Part shown: one piece after another, positions 54,162 through 62,562 of the stretch | Numbering within the stretch: position 1 is the first letter of the stretch | How the letters are laid out: every line of letters begins with the position of its first letter | DNA from: Micromonospora costi | Lineage (GTDB): Bacteria; Actinomycetota; Actinomycetes; Mycobacteriales; Micromonosporaceae | Length of the DNA stretch: 64,000 nucleotides | Direction: 5' to 3' | Assembly: GCF_003626655.1 (NCBI RefSeq) | Contig: NZ_RBAN01000001.1 | Location: 310,001-374,000 of the forward strand | Translations under genes and position numbers: made by a program | Notes under the pieces: model-generated | Told to the model about the DNA's origin: nothing | Seen by the model: the letters and a program-made list of their open reading frames with translations, nothing else | Database searches by the model: none

Positions 54162-55877
54162 ATGCGTGGGGACCTGGTCCGGAAACTGATCGCCCGGTGC
54201 CTGAGCATCGGACTGGCCGTGCTGGCCTTCCTCCTGGTCGCGCTGACCGGCGCGACCGGGTGGGGGCTGGCGCTGGCGGTGGCGGCCCTCGCCGCGACCG
54301 CCGTGGAGCGGCGGATCCGCCCGGGAGCGGACACGGCCGCCGAGACGACGCTGATCGCCGCCGCCGTGCTGGTCGGGTACGCCCGCCGGCTCGACGCCGG
54401 CTTCGAGCCCGCGCTGGCCGTCACCGCGTTGCTGGTGCTGGGGCTGGTGCTGCTCGTCGGGCCGCTGCGGCAGGCCGGCAACCTGGAGCTGCGCGCCGCG
54501 AACCTGCGGGTCCGGTCCTGGACGCCGCTGGTCGCCACGCACCTCGACGAGGCGCTGCTCGGGCTGCTGGCCGTGGTGGCGCTGGCCGCCGCGGCCACGC
54601 TCCCGGCCCCGGTGGCCCTCCTCGCGGCGCTGCTGGTCGCCGCGGGCGCCGGGGCCGTGGCGCTGGACCTGGCCCGGCGGCGGTTCCGGGCGCCGGCCGG
54701 CGGCGGTGCGGTGGGCCGCGCGCTGCGGGCGCACCAACCGGAGTTCGTGCTGTACTTCTCCGCGCCGCCGGGTTCGGAGTACCAGGTCACCATGTGGCTG
54801 CCGTACCTGGAGCGGATCGGCCGGCCGTTCCTCGTGCTACTGCGCGAGCCGGAGTTCCTGGCGCCGGTCGCCGCGGCCACCACGGCGCCGGTGGTCTACT
54901 GTCCCACCCTGCGGGCGATGGACGAGGTGCTGGTGCCGAGCCTGAAGGTGGCGTTCTACGTCAACCACGGCGCCAAGAACAGCCACTGCATCCGGTTCAC
55001 CCAGCTGACCCACGTCCAGCTGCACCACGGCGACAGCGACAAGGCGCCGAGCGCCAACCCGGTCTCCGCGATCTTCGACCGGATCTTCGTGGCCGGGCCC
55101 GCGGCGATCGAGCGGTACGCGCGGGCCGGCGTGGACATCCCGGCGGAGAAGTTCGTGGTGGTCGGCCGCCCGCAGGTCGAGTCGATCAAGGTACGCCCCG
55201 AGCCGCTGCCCGTCGGCGCGCCGCGCACCGTGCTCTACACCCCCACCTGGACCGGGCACCACGCGGACGCGGACTACTGCTCCCTGCCGGTGGCCGAGCC
55301 GCTGCTGCGGGGGCTGCTCGACCGGGGGGCGACGGTGATCCTGCGCGCCCACCCGTACACGACGCAGAACCCGGCCTCGGCCCGTCAGCTCGGCCGGCTC
55401 ACCGAGCTGCTGTCGGCCGACCGCGCGCGCACCGGCCGGCAGCACCTGTGGGGTCCGGCGGCCAGCCGGGAGCTGAGCCTCGTGGACTGCGTGAACCTCT
55501 CCGACGCGCTGGTCTCCGACGTCTCCGGAGTGATCTCGGACTACCTCTACTCCAGCAAGCCGTTCGCGGTGACCGACATGCTCGGCGACGGGGACGCCTT
55601 CACCGAGCGGTTCCCGCTGGCCGCCGCGGGCTACGTGCTGCGGCGGGACATGGCCAACCTCGACGAGGTGCTCGACCGGCTGCTCGGCGCGGATCCGCTG
55701 GCGCCGGACCGCTGGGCGACGCGGCGGCGCTACCTCGGTGACTTCCCCGTCGAGTCGTACGCCGACGCGTTCCTGAACGCGGCCCGGCGCGAGCTGGAGC
55801 CGGGGTGGAACCCGGTGGCGCCGCGTACCGGCCGTCCGGTCGAGCCCGACACCGCCCCGCTCTCCCCCACGGCCTGA
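54162..55877 (+). CDS. TagF-like CDP-polyol phosphotransferase with N-terminal membrane region
   Basis: 571 residues with about six hydrophobic segments in the first 170, then the TagF-type transferase: HHGDSDKAPSANPVSAIFDR, TVLYTPTWTGHHADADY, VILRAHPYTTQNPASARQ, and LVSDVSGVISDYLYSSKPF. The HGDSDK and SDVSGV blocks match those of the paralogue at 45598. It lies 42 bp after the CDP-ribitol gene in the same operon, so CDP-ribitol is a plausible donor. ATG 54162 follows GGAGCGAC. The C-terminal 40 residues are polar and Pro-rich. Confidence 0.9.
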   Translation: MRGDLVRKLIARCLSIGLAVLAFLLVALTGATGWGLALAVAALAATAVERRIRPGADTAAETTLIAAAVLVGYARRLDAGFEPALAVTALLVLGLVLLVGPLRQAGNLELRAANLRVRSWTPLVATHLDEALLGLLAVVALAAAATLPAPVALLAALLVAAGAGAVALDLARRRFRAPAGGGAVGRALRAHQPEFVLYFSAPPGSEYQVTMWLPYLERIGRPFLVLLREPEFLAPVAAATTAPVVYCPTLRAMDEVLVPSLKVAFYVNHGAKNSHCIRFTQLTHVQLHHGDSDKAPSANPVSAIFDRIFVAGPAAIERYARAGVDIPAEKFVVVGRPQVESIKVRPEPLPVGAPRTVLYTPTWTGHHADADYCSLPVAEPLLRGLLDRGATVILRAHPYTTQNPASARQLGRLTELLSADRARTGRQHLWGPAASRELSLVDCVNLSDALVSDVSGVISDYLYSSKPFAVTDMLGDGDAFTERFPLAAAGYVLRRDMANLDEVLDRLLGADPLAPDRWATRRRYLGDFPVESYADAFLNAARRELEPGWNPVAPRTGRPVEPDTAPLSPTA

Positions 55878-55898
55878 CCCGCGGCCCACGCGGCCGGG

Positions 55899-56633
55899 TC
55901 AGCGGTACGCGTCCACCAGCTCCAGCACGGCCTCCGGGTCCTCCACGTGGGCGTTGTGCCCGAGCCCGGGCAGCGTGGCCACCGGCACGCCCAGCTCCTT
56001 GAGCTGCGCGTCGGTGACCATCGGGTCGTGCTCGCCGCGCGCCAGCAGGACCGGCACGTCGGTGGCGGCCAGCAGCGACGGCAGGGCGGGCTCGCCCACC
56101 GCGAAGGCCGTCGGATCCATGGCCAGACGCCACCGCCCGTCGACCTGACGCAGCCCCGCGTCGACCACCGGATGGTCCGGGGCGAGCAGCCCCGCCAGGC
56201 CGGAGACGCGCAGGTAGCGGCGTGCCGCCTCGTCACGGGTGGCGAACCAGGTCACCGGGCGGTCGGCGAGGTCGCGCGCCTTGGCCAGCTCCGCCGGGGA
56301 CCACACGGCCTTGATGCCGACCCCCACGACGGCGGCCACGGGCAGCCCGCCGGCGCGGGCGGCCAGCGCCAGCCCCACCACACCGCCCAGGGAGTGCCCC
56401 AGCACCACGAGCCGGTCGGTCGGCGTCAGCGTGGCGGCCACCTGCTCGGCGAGCGCGGCGAACGAGTAGGACGGCAGCGGTGGCGCCCAGCCGTGGCCGG
56501 CCAGGTCCGGTGCCAACCATCGCCCGGCCCAGCGGCTCTCCAGCAGCGGCGCCGAGGGCAACCAGACGTCGCCGGTCGCGCCCATGCCGTGCAGGAGCAG
56601 CAGGACCGGCCGGCCGCCGGCGTCATCGACCAT
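55899..56633 (-). CDS. alpha/beta-hydrolase
   Basis: 244-residue alpha/beta-hydrolase-fold enzyme. Oxyanion loop LLLHGMGATGDVW near residue 11, nucleophile Ser in VVLGHSLGGVVG, acidic residue in ARGEHDPMVTD, and His in GLGHNAHVEDPE. No signal peptide. ATG 56633 is supported by CAGACT 6 nt upstream, a weak leaderless-type box. GTG 56666 would add 11 residues without a ribosome site. The substrate is unknown. It is convergent with the TagF-like gene. Confidence 0.87.
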   Translation of the reverse strand: MVDDAGGRPVLLLLHGMGATGDVWLPSAPLLESRWAGRWLAPDLAGHGWAPPLPSYSFAALAEQVAATLTPTDRLVVLGHSLGGVVGLALAARAGGLPVAAVVGVGIKAVWSPAELAKARDLADRPVTWFATRDEAARRYLRVSGLAGLLAPDHPVVDAGLRQVDGRWRLAMDPTAFAVGEPALPSLLAATDVPVLLARGEHDPMVTDAQLKELGVPVATLPGLGHNAHVEDPEAVLELVDAYR

Positions 56634-56817
56634 GCGCGCAGTCTGCCATGCAGGGACGACGCGCACGAGCGGCGCGGCGCGACACCGGAGCGCCGATCCG
56701 GTGGTGTCCGGCGCTCCGGGACGCCGCCGGATCGGCGGAACGGGGCCGGTCGCCGGCCGGACATGCCACGGGCGCCGGTCCTCGCGGGGAGGAGCCGGCG
56801 CCCGGGTGTGGTGTCGG

Positions 56818-57654
56818 TCAGGCGGAGTAGCCGCGGGTGGTCATCCAGTTCGCCAGGTCGATCGTGGTGATCCAGTACGACGGCACCGCCGGGTTCGCCG
56901 AGTCGGCGATCTTCACGGTGCGGCCGCTGTCCCGGTAGCCGACGACCGCGATGTAGTGCCCGCCCGGGAACGAGTGCCAGCCGCCGTCGATGTCCGTGGC
57001 GTCGCCCACGATGTTCGCGACCACGCCGCGCCCGTCGGTGACGGCCCGGACCACGTCGGCCTGGAGCTGGTCCATCTGCTTCGGGCTGGGCGAGGTGGGG
57101 AACATCCGGGTGCGGTACGGGCTGCCCTTGACCACCGCGTTCAGCACGCGGGTGGTGTCCTCGGCGGAGTTGGTGCCCATCTCGGTGGTGCCCAGCTGCG
57201 CGGCCAGGGCGTCCTGGCTCCGCTCGATCCCGCTGGCGCTGAGCGCGTTACGGGTGGCGGCCGGGCCGCAGTAGAAGTAGGTCGTCTGCGCCTGGTAGTC
57301 GTAGTCGAGGACCTTGGTGGCCGGCGGCTTGGGCGCCTCCGGCTTGCGGGTGAGGTCGGGGTCCGCGGTCTTCTTCTCGGCGGCAGGCGACGCGCTCGGC
57401 GACGCGGGAGCGCTGGTCTCGGGCGAGCTGCTCGCGGGCGGGGTGGTCCGCTCCTCGCCCCGGGAGGCGACGGACGTGTCGCTCCGCAGCTCGGCGACCG
57501 CGGCCGAGGCCTGGCCGCTGTGGGTGTCATCGGTGGCGCTCACCAGTGCGCCGGTGGTGGTGGCGATCACCAGGGCCGCGGCGGAGGCGGCGGCGACCTG
57601 GTACGGACGCTGGGTGGCCAGCCGACGGAGCTGACGCTTCAGGGTGTGCTTCAC
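56818..57654 (-). CDS. secreted C39-family cysteine peptidase
   Basis: 278 residues. A Sec-type signal segment (residues about 18-40, AAASAAALVIATTTGALVSA) is followed by a Ser/Pro/Ala-rich spacer to about residue 115. The peptidase C39-like domain has C129 in TYFYCGPAATRNAL, H233 in FPGGHYIAVVGYRD and the acidic partner in KIADSANP. It is therefore a complete catalytic set. GTG 57654 has GGAGG 5 nt upstream. It is preceded by a 416-nt leader that holds a c-di-AMP riboswitch, so expression should respond to cell-wall/osmotic signalling. A role in wall peptide cleavage is inferred from that control. Confidence 0.9.
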   Translation of the reverse strand: MKHTLKRQLRRLATQRPYQVAAASAAALVIATTTGALVSATDDTHSGQASAAVAELRSDTSVASRGEERTTPPASSSPETSAPASPSASPAAEKKTADPDLTRKPEAPKPPATKVLDYDYQAQTTYFYCGPAATRNALSASGIERSQDALAAQLGTTEMGTNSAEDTTRVLNAVVKGSPYRTRMFPTSPSPKQMDQLQADVVRAVTDGRGVVANIVGDATDIDGGWHSFPGGHYIAVVGYRDSGRTVKIADSANPAVPSYWITTIDLANWMTTRGYSA

Positions 57655-57798
57655 AGGTCCTCCACGGTTCAGGGGGAGAGCGGCGCACCGTCGCCGGCCC
57701 GGAAACGGGCAGGCGGGACCGCGCGGACCTGGTCCGCGGGTGGTGGGGCGCTCAGGGGAATCGCCCGGGTGCCGGGCGGGGAGACGCGGGTGCCGGGA

Positions 57799-57885
57799 TC
57801 AGCTCGCCGCTACGGGGCGTGCGAGCGGGGGCACTGCGGTGCCGTGGAGGTGCGGGGACGGCCGAGGGGTCGGGTCGTGCAGCAC
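57799..57885 (-). CDS. possible 28-codon leader peptide between riboswitch and peptidase gene
   Basis: GTG 57885 lies 10 nt after the GGAAGGAG site that ends the riboswitch and opens a 28-codon frame with TGA at 57801-57799. The product begins VLHDPTPRPSPHLHG. It is the first reading frame served by the riboswitch-linked ribosome site; the peptidase start is 145 nt further on with its own GGAGG. It may be a real leader peptide or an accidental frame. Confidence 0.3.
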   Translation of the reverse strand: MLHDPTPRPSPHLHGTAVPPLARPVAAS

Positions 57886-57907
57886 GAGGATGGAACTCCT
57901 TCCGACA

Positions 57908-58028
57908 CCGCCTACCGGGTTAGCTGACGGATTCGGGCGGGAAGATCGCCCTACCGCGGGCCGTTGCTCGCGGATTCACCCCGGACGTGCTCGTGGGTCC
58001 CCGGCTCGTGATCATCACGATTAGGCGG
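57908..58028 (-). promoter_or_regulatory. c-di-AMP (ydaO-yuaA) riboswitch
   Basis: On the minus strand the element starts and ends with a pairing P1 helix, CCGCCTA (58028-58022) with TAGGCGG (57914-57908). Conserved blocks in order are GGGGACCCA (58002-57994), GGGGTGAATCC (57982-57972), CCGCCCGAATCCGTC (57940-57926) and AGCTAACCCGGTAGGCGG up to the 3' end. These match the actinobacterial ydaO consensus as I know it. The ribosome site GGAAGGAG follows at once, and the C39 peptidase is downstream. In this class, c-di-AMP binding usually turns expression off. Confidence 0.9.
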
Positions 58029-58077
58029 GTCGGCGCGGCGTCGCCTTCTGCGATCGGTTACCGCACCGGACGCGCCG

Positions 58078-58106
58078 ACATTACTGGTAGGTACCCGCCC
58101 TGCCAA
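58078..58106 (-). promoter_or_regulatory. promoter of the riboswitch-C39 peptidase transcript
   Basis: Minus strand TTGGCA (58106-58101), 17-nt spacer, TAATGT (58083-58078). Predicted start near 58071 leaves about 43 nt before the riboswitch begins. Confidence 0.6.
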
Positions 58107-58322
58107 CCCCTCCCCACCTGCTCAAACCTGTTCCGTCGAACAATTTTTCCGGGCGTCCGGCAACTGACGTGACTCAATGGGACGAGCGGTTCCGGTGGAA
58201 CTGTAAGGACGTAACCGGACGGGCCGGTGGCAATGGCGCCGGACCACCCGGGGAATTGCCGTCGACTGTTCCCTCTGCCCGTTTCCGCCGCGTTGTGACC
58301 GGGCTCACGAACAATTCGGCGG

Positions 58323-59099
58323 TCAGCCCACCCGGGCCGGGCGCCAGCGCGGCGCCAGTGACCTCCGGCCGCTGCCCGACGGGGCGGCCACGGCCGCCGG
58401 GACGCGGGCGGGCCGGAGCCGCGCCGCGGCCGCGTACGCCTCGGCGGCGAGGGTCCGGGCCGCCTCGGCCGCCAGTTCGGCGGTACGCCAGGCCGACCGC
58501 TCCCGCTCCTGCGCGGCCCGGTAGTCGGCCAGCCGCGTGTCCCGGACCACCCGGGCCAGCCGCACCTCCTGCTCGACCGGATGCAACCGGGGATCCCAGC
58601 CGTTGCGGTGCCCGAACACCTCGCCCAGCTGACGCAGGGTCAGCTCCCCCCGCCAGTGCGCCGCCGTCGCGGCACGGTGCAGGTGGCGCTCCCGCGCCGC
58701 GTACTCGGCGGGCGTCCGGGGCGTACGGGGCGTGGGCAGGCTGCCCGCCCCGGCGAACCGCCGCGCGGCGACCTCCGCCTCGTCGTAGGCGGCCCAGGCC
58801 CGCTCCAGGTCGGTCTGGGCGGCCAGCCACTCCTCCCGCCGGCGGTGGGCGGTCTGGGCGGCGCCGGCCGCCGCGACGGCCACCTCCTCGGCGTACCGGC
58901 GCTGGTCGGCGGCCTCGGCCGCGGCGAGTTCCCGGTCGGTCGGCACGACGGGGAGGGAGGGATCGTCCTCGGGGCGGTCGCGGTCGGGGCGGGCGACCAG
59001 GACGGTGAGGACGACGAGGGCGAGCACGAGCAGGCCCGACCAGATGGCGGCGGCCTGGGGCACTTCGACGAGGAACTGGTAGAGGACGGTCTTCTCCAT
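58323..59099 (-). CDS. membrane-anchored hypothetical protein with long helical domain
   Basis: 258 residues. One membrane segment near the N-terminus (residues about 14-38, AAIWSGLLVLALVVLTVLVA), then a polar, Ala/Glu/Arg-rich stretch with predicted helical character (REEWLAAQTDLERAWAAYDE and REHLHRAATAAHWRGELTL-like segments). No known family. The block LTLRQLGEVFGHRNGWDPRLHPVEQEV is the most conserved-looking part. ATG 59099 has GTGAGGTG upstream. It may be cotranscribed with the gene at 59246. Confidence 0.7.
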   Translation of the reverse strand: MEKTVLYQFLVEVPQAAAIWSGLLVLALVVLTVLVARPDRDRPEDDPSLPVVPTDRELAAAEAADQRRYAEEVAVAAAGAAQTAHRRREEWLAAQTDLERAWAAYDEAEVAARRFAGAGSLPTPRTPRTPAEYAARERHLHRAATAAHWRGELTLRQLGEVFGHRNGWDPRLHPVEQEVRLARVVRDTRLADYRAAQERERSAWRTAELAAEAARTLAAEAYAAAARLRPARVPAAVAAPSGSGRRSLAPRWRPARVG

Positions 59100-59245
59100 G
59101 ACGGCACCTCACGGGCAGCGGACGCGACGGGGCGGGGAACCGCACGAGCGCCGGCGCGGGGAGCGTGGTCGGGGCCACGGGGCGCCGGGTCGGTGCGGGG
59201 GCAGGGTGGGCGGGCGCGGTTGGCGGGACTCGCTCCCGCCCGGCG

Positions 59246-59752
59246 TCAGACGACCGGCGGGGCGCGGGACGCCCGGGCCGCCGGACCGGCGGCCTTCGGC
59301 GCGCCCGGCTCGCGCGCCGCGAGGGCGCCGGAGCCGGTGGGCGCGACCACGCCGGACGCGACCGCCTCGACGGCCGCGACGTCACCCGTCGCCCGGTGAC
59401 CCGGGCCGTCGACGACGATCGCCCGGTGTGGCCCGCTGGTCACACCGGCCTCGGCGGCCGGATCCACGGGAGCGACGGCGGCGGCCGGATCCACGGCGGT
59501 GACGTCCGGGGTCGCAGCGGTGACGGCCGGGGTCGCGGCGAGGGCCGGGACCGCGACGCACGGCGGAACGGCGCCGGACGACAGGGCGACGCCGGCCGGA
59601 ACGGCGCCGGCCGGAACGGCGCCGGCCGGAACGGCGCCGGCGGGAACGGCGGCGCCGAGGGCGAGCGAGCCGAGGAGCGCGAGGCTGGTCAGCAGGCGCG
59701 TGGCCCACCGCGCAACCCACCACAGGGGACAGGTCAGCGCGACGGGAAGCAC
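59246..59752 (-). CDS. low-complexity secreted protein candidate
   Basis: 168 residues. A hydrophobic segment (WATRLLTSLALLGSLALGAA) resembles a signal peptide and is followed at once by four PAGAV repeats, then an Ala/Val/Pro-rich chain without any domain. The repeats are encoded by a 15-bp tandem repeat. GTG 59752 is the first start; no good ribosome site seen. It could be a small wall-associated protein, or a chance frame in GC-rich DNA; the signal peptide and same-strand neighbour favour a real gene. Confidence 0.45.
   Translation of the reverse strand: MLPVALTCPLWWVARWATRLLTSLALLGSLALGAAVPAGAVPAGAVPAGAVPAGVALSSGAVPPCVAVPALAATPAVTAATPDVTAVDPAAAVAPVDPAAEAGVTSGPHRAIVVDGPGHRATGDVAAVEAVASGVVAPTGSGALAAREPGAPKAAGPAARASRAPPVV
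59591..59650. repeat. four tandem copies of a 15-bp unit
   Basis: Units at 59591-59605, 59606-59620, 59621-59635 are identical (GCCGGCCGGAACGGC) and 59636-59650 differs by one base. Each unit encodes five residues (PAGAV) in the minus-strand frame, so changes in copy number would keep frame. Confidence 0.9.
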
Positions 59753-59843
59753 GGAACCACGCTACCGCCGATGCCGCCCGAACGCATCGATGCCGGGCGT
59801 GTCGGACATCGCCACGCCGGTGCACCGACCAGGGTGGACGGAC

Positions 59844-61028
59844 TCAGCGGGAGTCGACGTGGACCGGACGGCCCGGGGCGTCCTCGGTGCGGGGCCGGGG
59901 AATCGCGGAGGCCGGGGCGGCCGTCCCGGCGGGCGGGCGGGCCCGGCGCGGGCCCAGCAGACGCATCATGGGCGTCTCGAACCAGCGGTGCAGCAACCCG
60001 GCCAGCACCAGGTTCGCGAGCAGGAACCCGAGCACCACCGCGGGACCCTGCCAGCCGGGCAGGCCCACGCCCCAATCGCCGGTCAGGCGCAGCACGGTGG
60101 TCATGACGAGGACGTGCACCAGGTAGAAGGCGAACGAGACCTCGCCGAGCCAGACCATCGGGCGGGACCGCCAGGGCGAGCGCCGGCCGCGCACGTCGGC
60201 GTCGGCCGCCGCCGTGATGACCAGGAGGTACGCGGCGGACAGCAGCGCGGCCCAGAACTCGGCGCGGATCCACCCGGCGGCGGCCACCCAGACGCCGACG
60301 AAGAGGACACTCGCCGGGAGTAGCCCGGGCCCGCGCCACCGACCGCGTCGCATCAGCTCGGCGGCGGCCACGCCCATCCAGAACTCCAGCGACCGGGTCA
60401 CCGGGAAGACCTGGGTGAACCACCAGCGGCTCGCCTCCGGCACCAGCGACTGCGCCGGCCACAGTGCCAGGATCAGCAGCGGCACCGCGACGACGACGGC
60501 GTACAGCATCCACGGCCGGGCCCGGCGGACGAGGGGCAGCGCGAGCGGCAGGCAGAGGTAGAAGAAGAACTCGCAGGACAGCGACCAGCTCACCGTGTTG
60601 ACGCTGTAGAAGTGCCCGTCGCGCGGGTCCCACGCCTGGAGCAGGAGGAGGTTCTCCACCGCGACGCCCAGCCGCACCGGGTCGGCGAACGAGAACGCGA
60701 CCAGCAGCGCGAGGGCCCAGAGCAGCGCGTGGTTCGGCCAGATCTTCGCGAACCGGCGCCGCCAGAACCGCCACCGGGTGTCGTCGGGCCGGGCCGACCA
60801 CACGAGCACGAACCCGCTGAGGATGAAGAAGAACTCCACGCCCGACAGGCCGAGGGAGAAGACCTTGGCCACCACGGTCTGGTAGTCGGGTTCCGCGATG
60901 ATGCGCATGGTGCCGGCGTGGAACCCGAAGACCAGCAGCGCGGCGATCCAGCGCAGCCCGGTCAGGGAGGGCAGCCGGTGGGCGGGTGCCGGGCGTCCGG
61001 CCGACGCGAGGGTGGGTGCGCTCGTCAT
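59844..61028 (-). CDS. acyltransferase family 3 (OafA/YrhL-like) membrane protein
   Basis: 394 residues with about 10 membrane segments. The N-terminal signature LPSLTGLRWIAALLVFGFHAG, with the conserved Arg and His, and GVEFFFILSGFVL are diagnostic for acyltransferase-3. WSLSCEFFFYLCLP and FYLVHVLVMT follow. It should acetylate an extracytoplasmic sugar, teichoic acid or glycan. ATG 61028 has GGAG at about 10 nt; a longer form from an upstream start is unlikely. It is divergent from the GT2 gene. Confidence 0.93.
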   Translation of the reverse strand: MTSAPTLASAGRPAPAHRLPSLTGLRWIAALLVFGFHAGTMRIIAEPDYQTVVAKVFSLGLSGVEFFFILSGFVLVWSARPDDTRWRFWRRRFAKIWPNHALLWALALLVAFSFADPVRLGVAVENLLLLQAWDPRDGHFYSVNTVSWSLSCEFFFYLCLPLALPLVRRARPWMLYAVVVAVPLLILALWPAQSLVPEASRWWFTQVFPVTRSLEFWMGVAAAELMRRGRWRGPGLLPASVLFVGVWVAAAGWIRAEFWAALLSAAYLLVITAAADADVRGRRSPWRSRPMVWLGEVSFAFYLVHVLVMTTVLRLTGDWGVGLPGWQGPAVVLGFLLANLVLAGLLHRWFETPMMRLLGPRRARPPAGTAAPASAIPRPRTEDAPGRPVHVDSR

Positions 61029-61278
61029 GCCGGGCTCCACAGGGTCACCAGCACCAGGTCTCCTCCTCAAGATCTGTCGATGCCGCGCCCGGACGCAGCC
61101 GGGCGAACCGCATCGAAGCACCTTACCGGCACCGCCCGACCCGTACGCCGTTCCCCCAGCCCCCGCATCTTGCAGACGTGCGCCGTTAACCTTTCGCTCC
61201 GCCGGTGTTCAGTGACTCCACCTTTCCCGGTCATGTCAGGTTTCAGGGCCGGCCACCCGGGACGACAAAGGTGGCGGG

Positions 61279-62430
61279 GTGGTCAAGGAGCCGTCGCAAC
61301 CGCCGCTGCTCAGCATCGTCGTGCCCGTGCACGGCGTCGAGGCGTACCTCTACCAGTGCCTCGAGTCGATCCGGGCCGACATCCCGGCGGGCGACGCGGA
61401 CGCGGTCGAGCTGGTGGCCGTCGACGACGCCTCGCCGGACCGCTGCGGCGAGATGCTGCGGTCGTACGCCGCCGGCCGGTCCGGGATCCGGACCGTGCAC
61501 CTGACCACCAACGTCGGCCTGGGCCTGGCCCGCAACGCCGGCCTCGACGTCGCCACCGGCCGGTACGTCTGGTTCGTGGACAGCGACGACTGGCTGCCGC
61601 CGGGGACCGTGCCCGCGGTGCTGGACCGGCTGCGCCAGCACGAGCCGGACGTGCTGATGCTCGACCACCTCCGGGTTCACGACGACGGCCGGCGCGAGGT
61701 CGACGCGAGCAGCCACCTGCTGCGCGGGGTGTCCGGCGTGGTCCGCCTGGCCGACCAGCCGCAGCTGCTGCGGGTGCAGCACACCGCCTGGAACAAGGTG
61801 GTCCGCCGCGCCTTCATGGACGAGCTGGAGCTGCGTTTCTACCCCGGCTGGTACGAGGACATCCCGTTCAGCCACCCCCTGCTGATCGGCGCGGAGAAGA
61901 TCTCGGTGCTCGACCGGGTCTGCTACCTCTACCGGCAGGGCCGGCAGGGCGCCATCACCTCGACGCGCAGCGGCCGGCACTTCGACGCCTTCGACCAGTA
62001 CGAACGGCTCATGGAGTGGGTGCGCAGCCGGTACCCGGACGAGCACCTGCACGCCGAGCTGTTCCAGCTCATGGTGAACCACTACCTCGTGGTGGTGGGC
62101 AACGACGACCGGCTGCACCCGCACCTGCGGCGGGCCTTCTTCGAGCGGGTCGCCGAGCACTACCGCCGCTACCAGCCGGCGGGCGGGTACCCGATGCCGG
62201 GCGGCGTCGCGGGGCTCAAGCACCGGCTCGTGGGCCGCAACGACTACGTCGCGTACGCCGCGCTGCGCCAGGCCCACCGGGTGGCCGGCCGGCTGCGGCG
62301 TCCGTCGGCCGGCCCCGCGTCCCCCGCGGGCGGGTCGGACGACCGCTCCTCCGGCGACGACGGTGGCGCCGGTGACCGTGCGGAGGGCAACAGGCGCGAG
62401 GACGCGCTGGTGGGCCGCGGCGCGGGGTGA
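61279..62430 (+). CDS. GT2 family glycosyltransferase
   Basis: 383 residues. GT-A domain: LLSIVVPVHGVEAYLYQCL at residues 10-28, VAVDDASPDRC, GLGLARNAGLDVATG, WFVDSDDWLP with the DxD motif, and later WYEDIPFSHPLL (ED motif). The C-terminal 130 residues have helices and end in a Gly/Asp-rich tail of about 50 residues, similar to glycosyltransferases that also occur as CDP-glycerol transferase fusions. GTG 61279 follows AAAGGTGG. It ends 132 nt before the nonulosonic acid synthase gene and may act on the same glycan. Confidence 0.9.
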   Translation: MVKEPSQPPLLSIVVPVHGVEAYLYQCLESIRADIPAGDADAVELVAVDDASPDRCGEMLRSYAAGRSGIRTVHLTTNVGLGLARNAGLDVATGRYVWFVDSDDWLPPGTVPAVLDRLRQHEPDVLMLDHLRVHDDGRREVDASSHLLRGVSGVVRLADQPQLLRVQHTAWNKVVRRAFMDELELRFYPGWYEDIPFSHPLLIGAEKISVLDRVCYLYRQGRQGAITSTRSGRHFDAFDQYERLMEWVRSRYPDEHLHAELFQLMVNHYLVVVGNDDRLHPHLRRAFFERVAEHYRRYQPAGGYPMPGGVAGLKHRLVGRNDYVAYAALRQAHRVAGRLRRPSAGPASPAGGSDDRSSGDDGGAGDRAEGNRREDALVGRGAG

Positions 62431-62562
62431 CCGCGACGGTCGACAGCATCCCGCCGGGGGCCGGAGGTTCCCCGGCGCTTCGGTTTTCCAGGTCGTTGCG
62501 CACAATCGGCGGACGACGACGGCAGGACCGCACCCCGGGTGCGGAGGCAGGTGAGCAGAGGT

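Noticed and set aside
51513-54737. Very long open frame on the minus strand opposite the exporter and CDP-ribitol genes
   Set aside because: It is antisense to three genes with clear families. Its translation is low-complexity Arg/Gly/Val/His-rich, as expected from third-position GC bias.
59591-59650. CRISPR-like repeat
   Set aside because: Units are 15 bp, directly adjacent with no spacers, and in frame with a coding sequence; no cas genes nearby.
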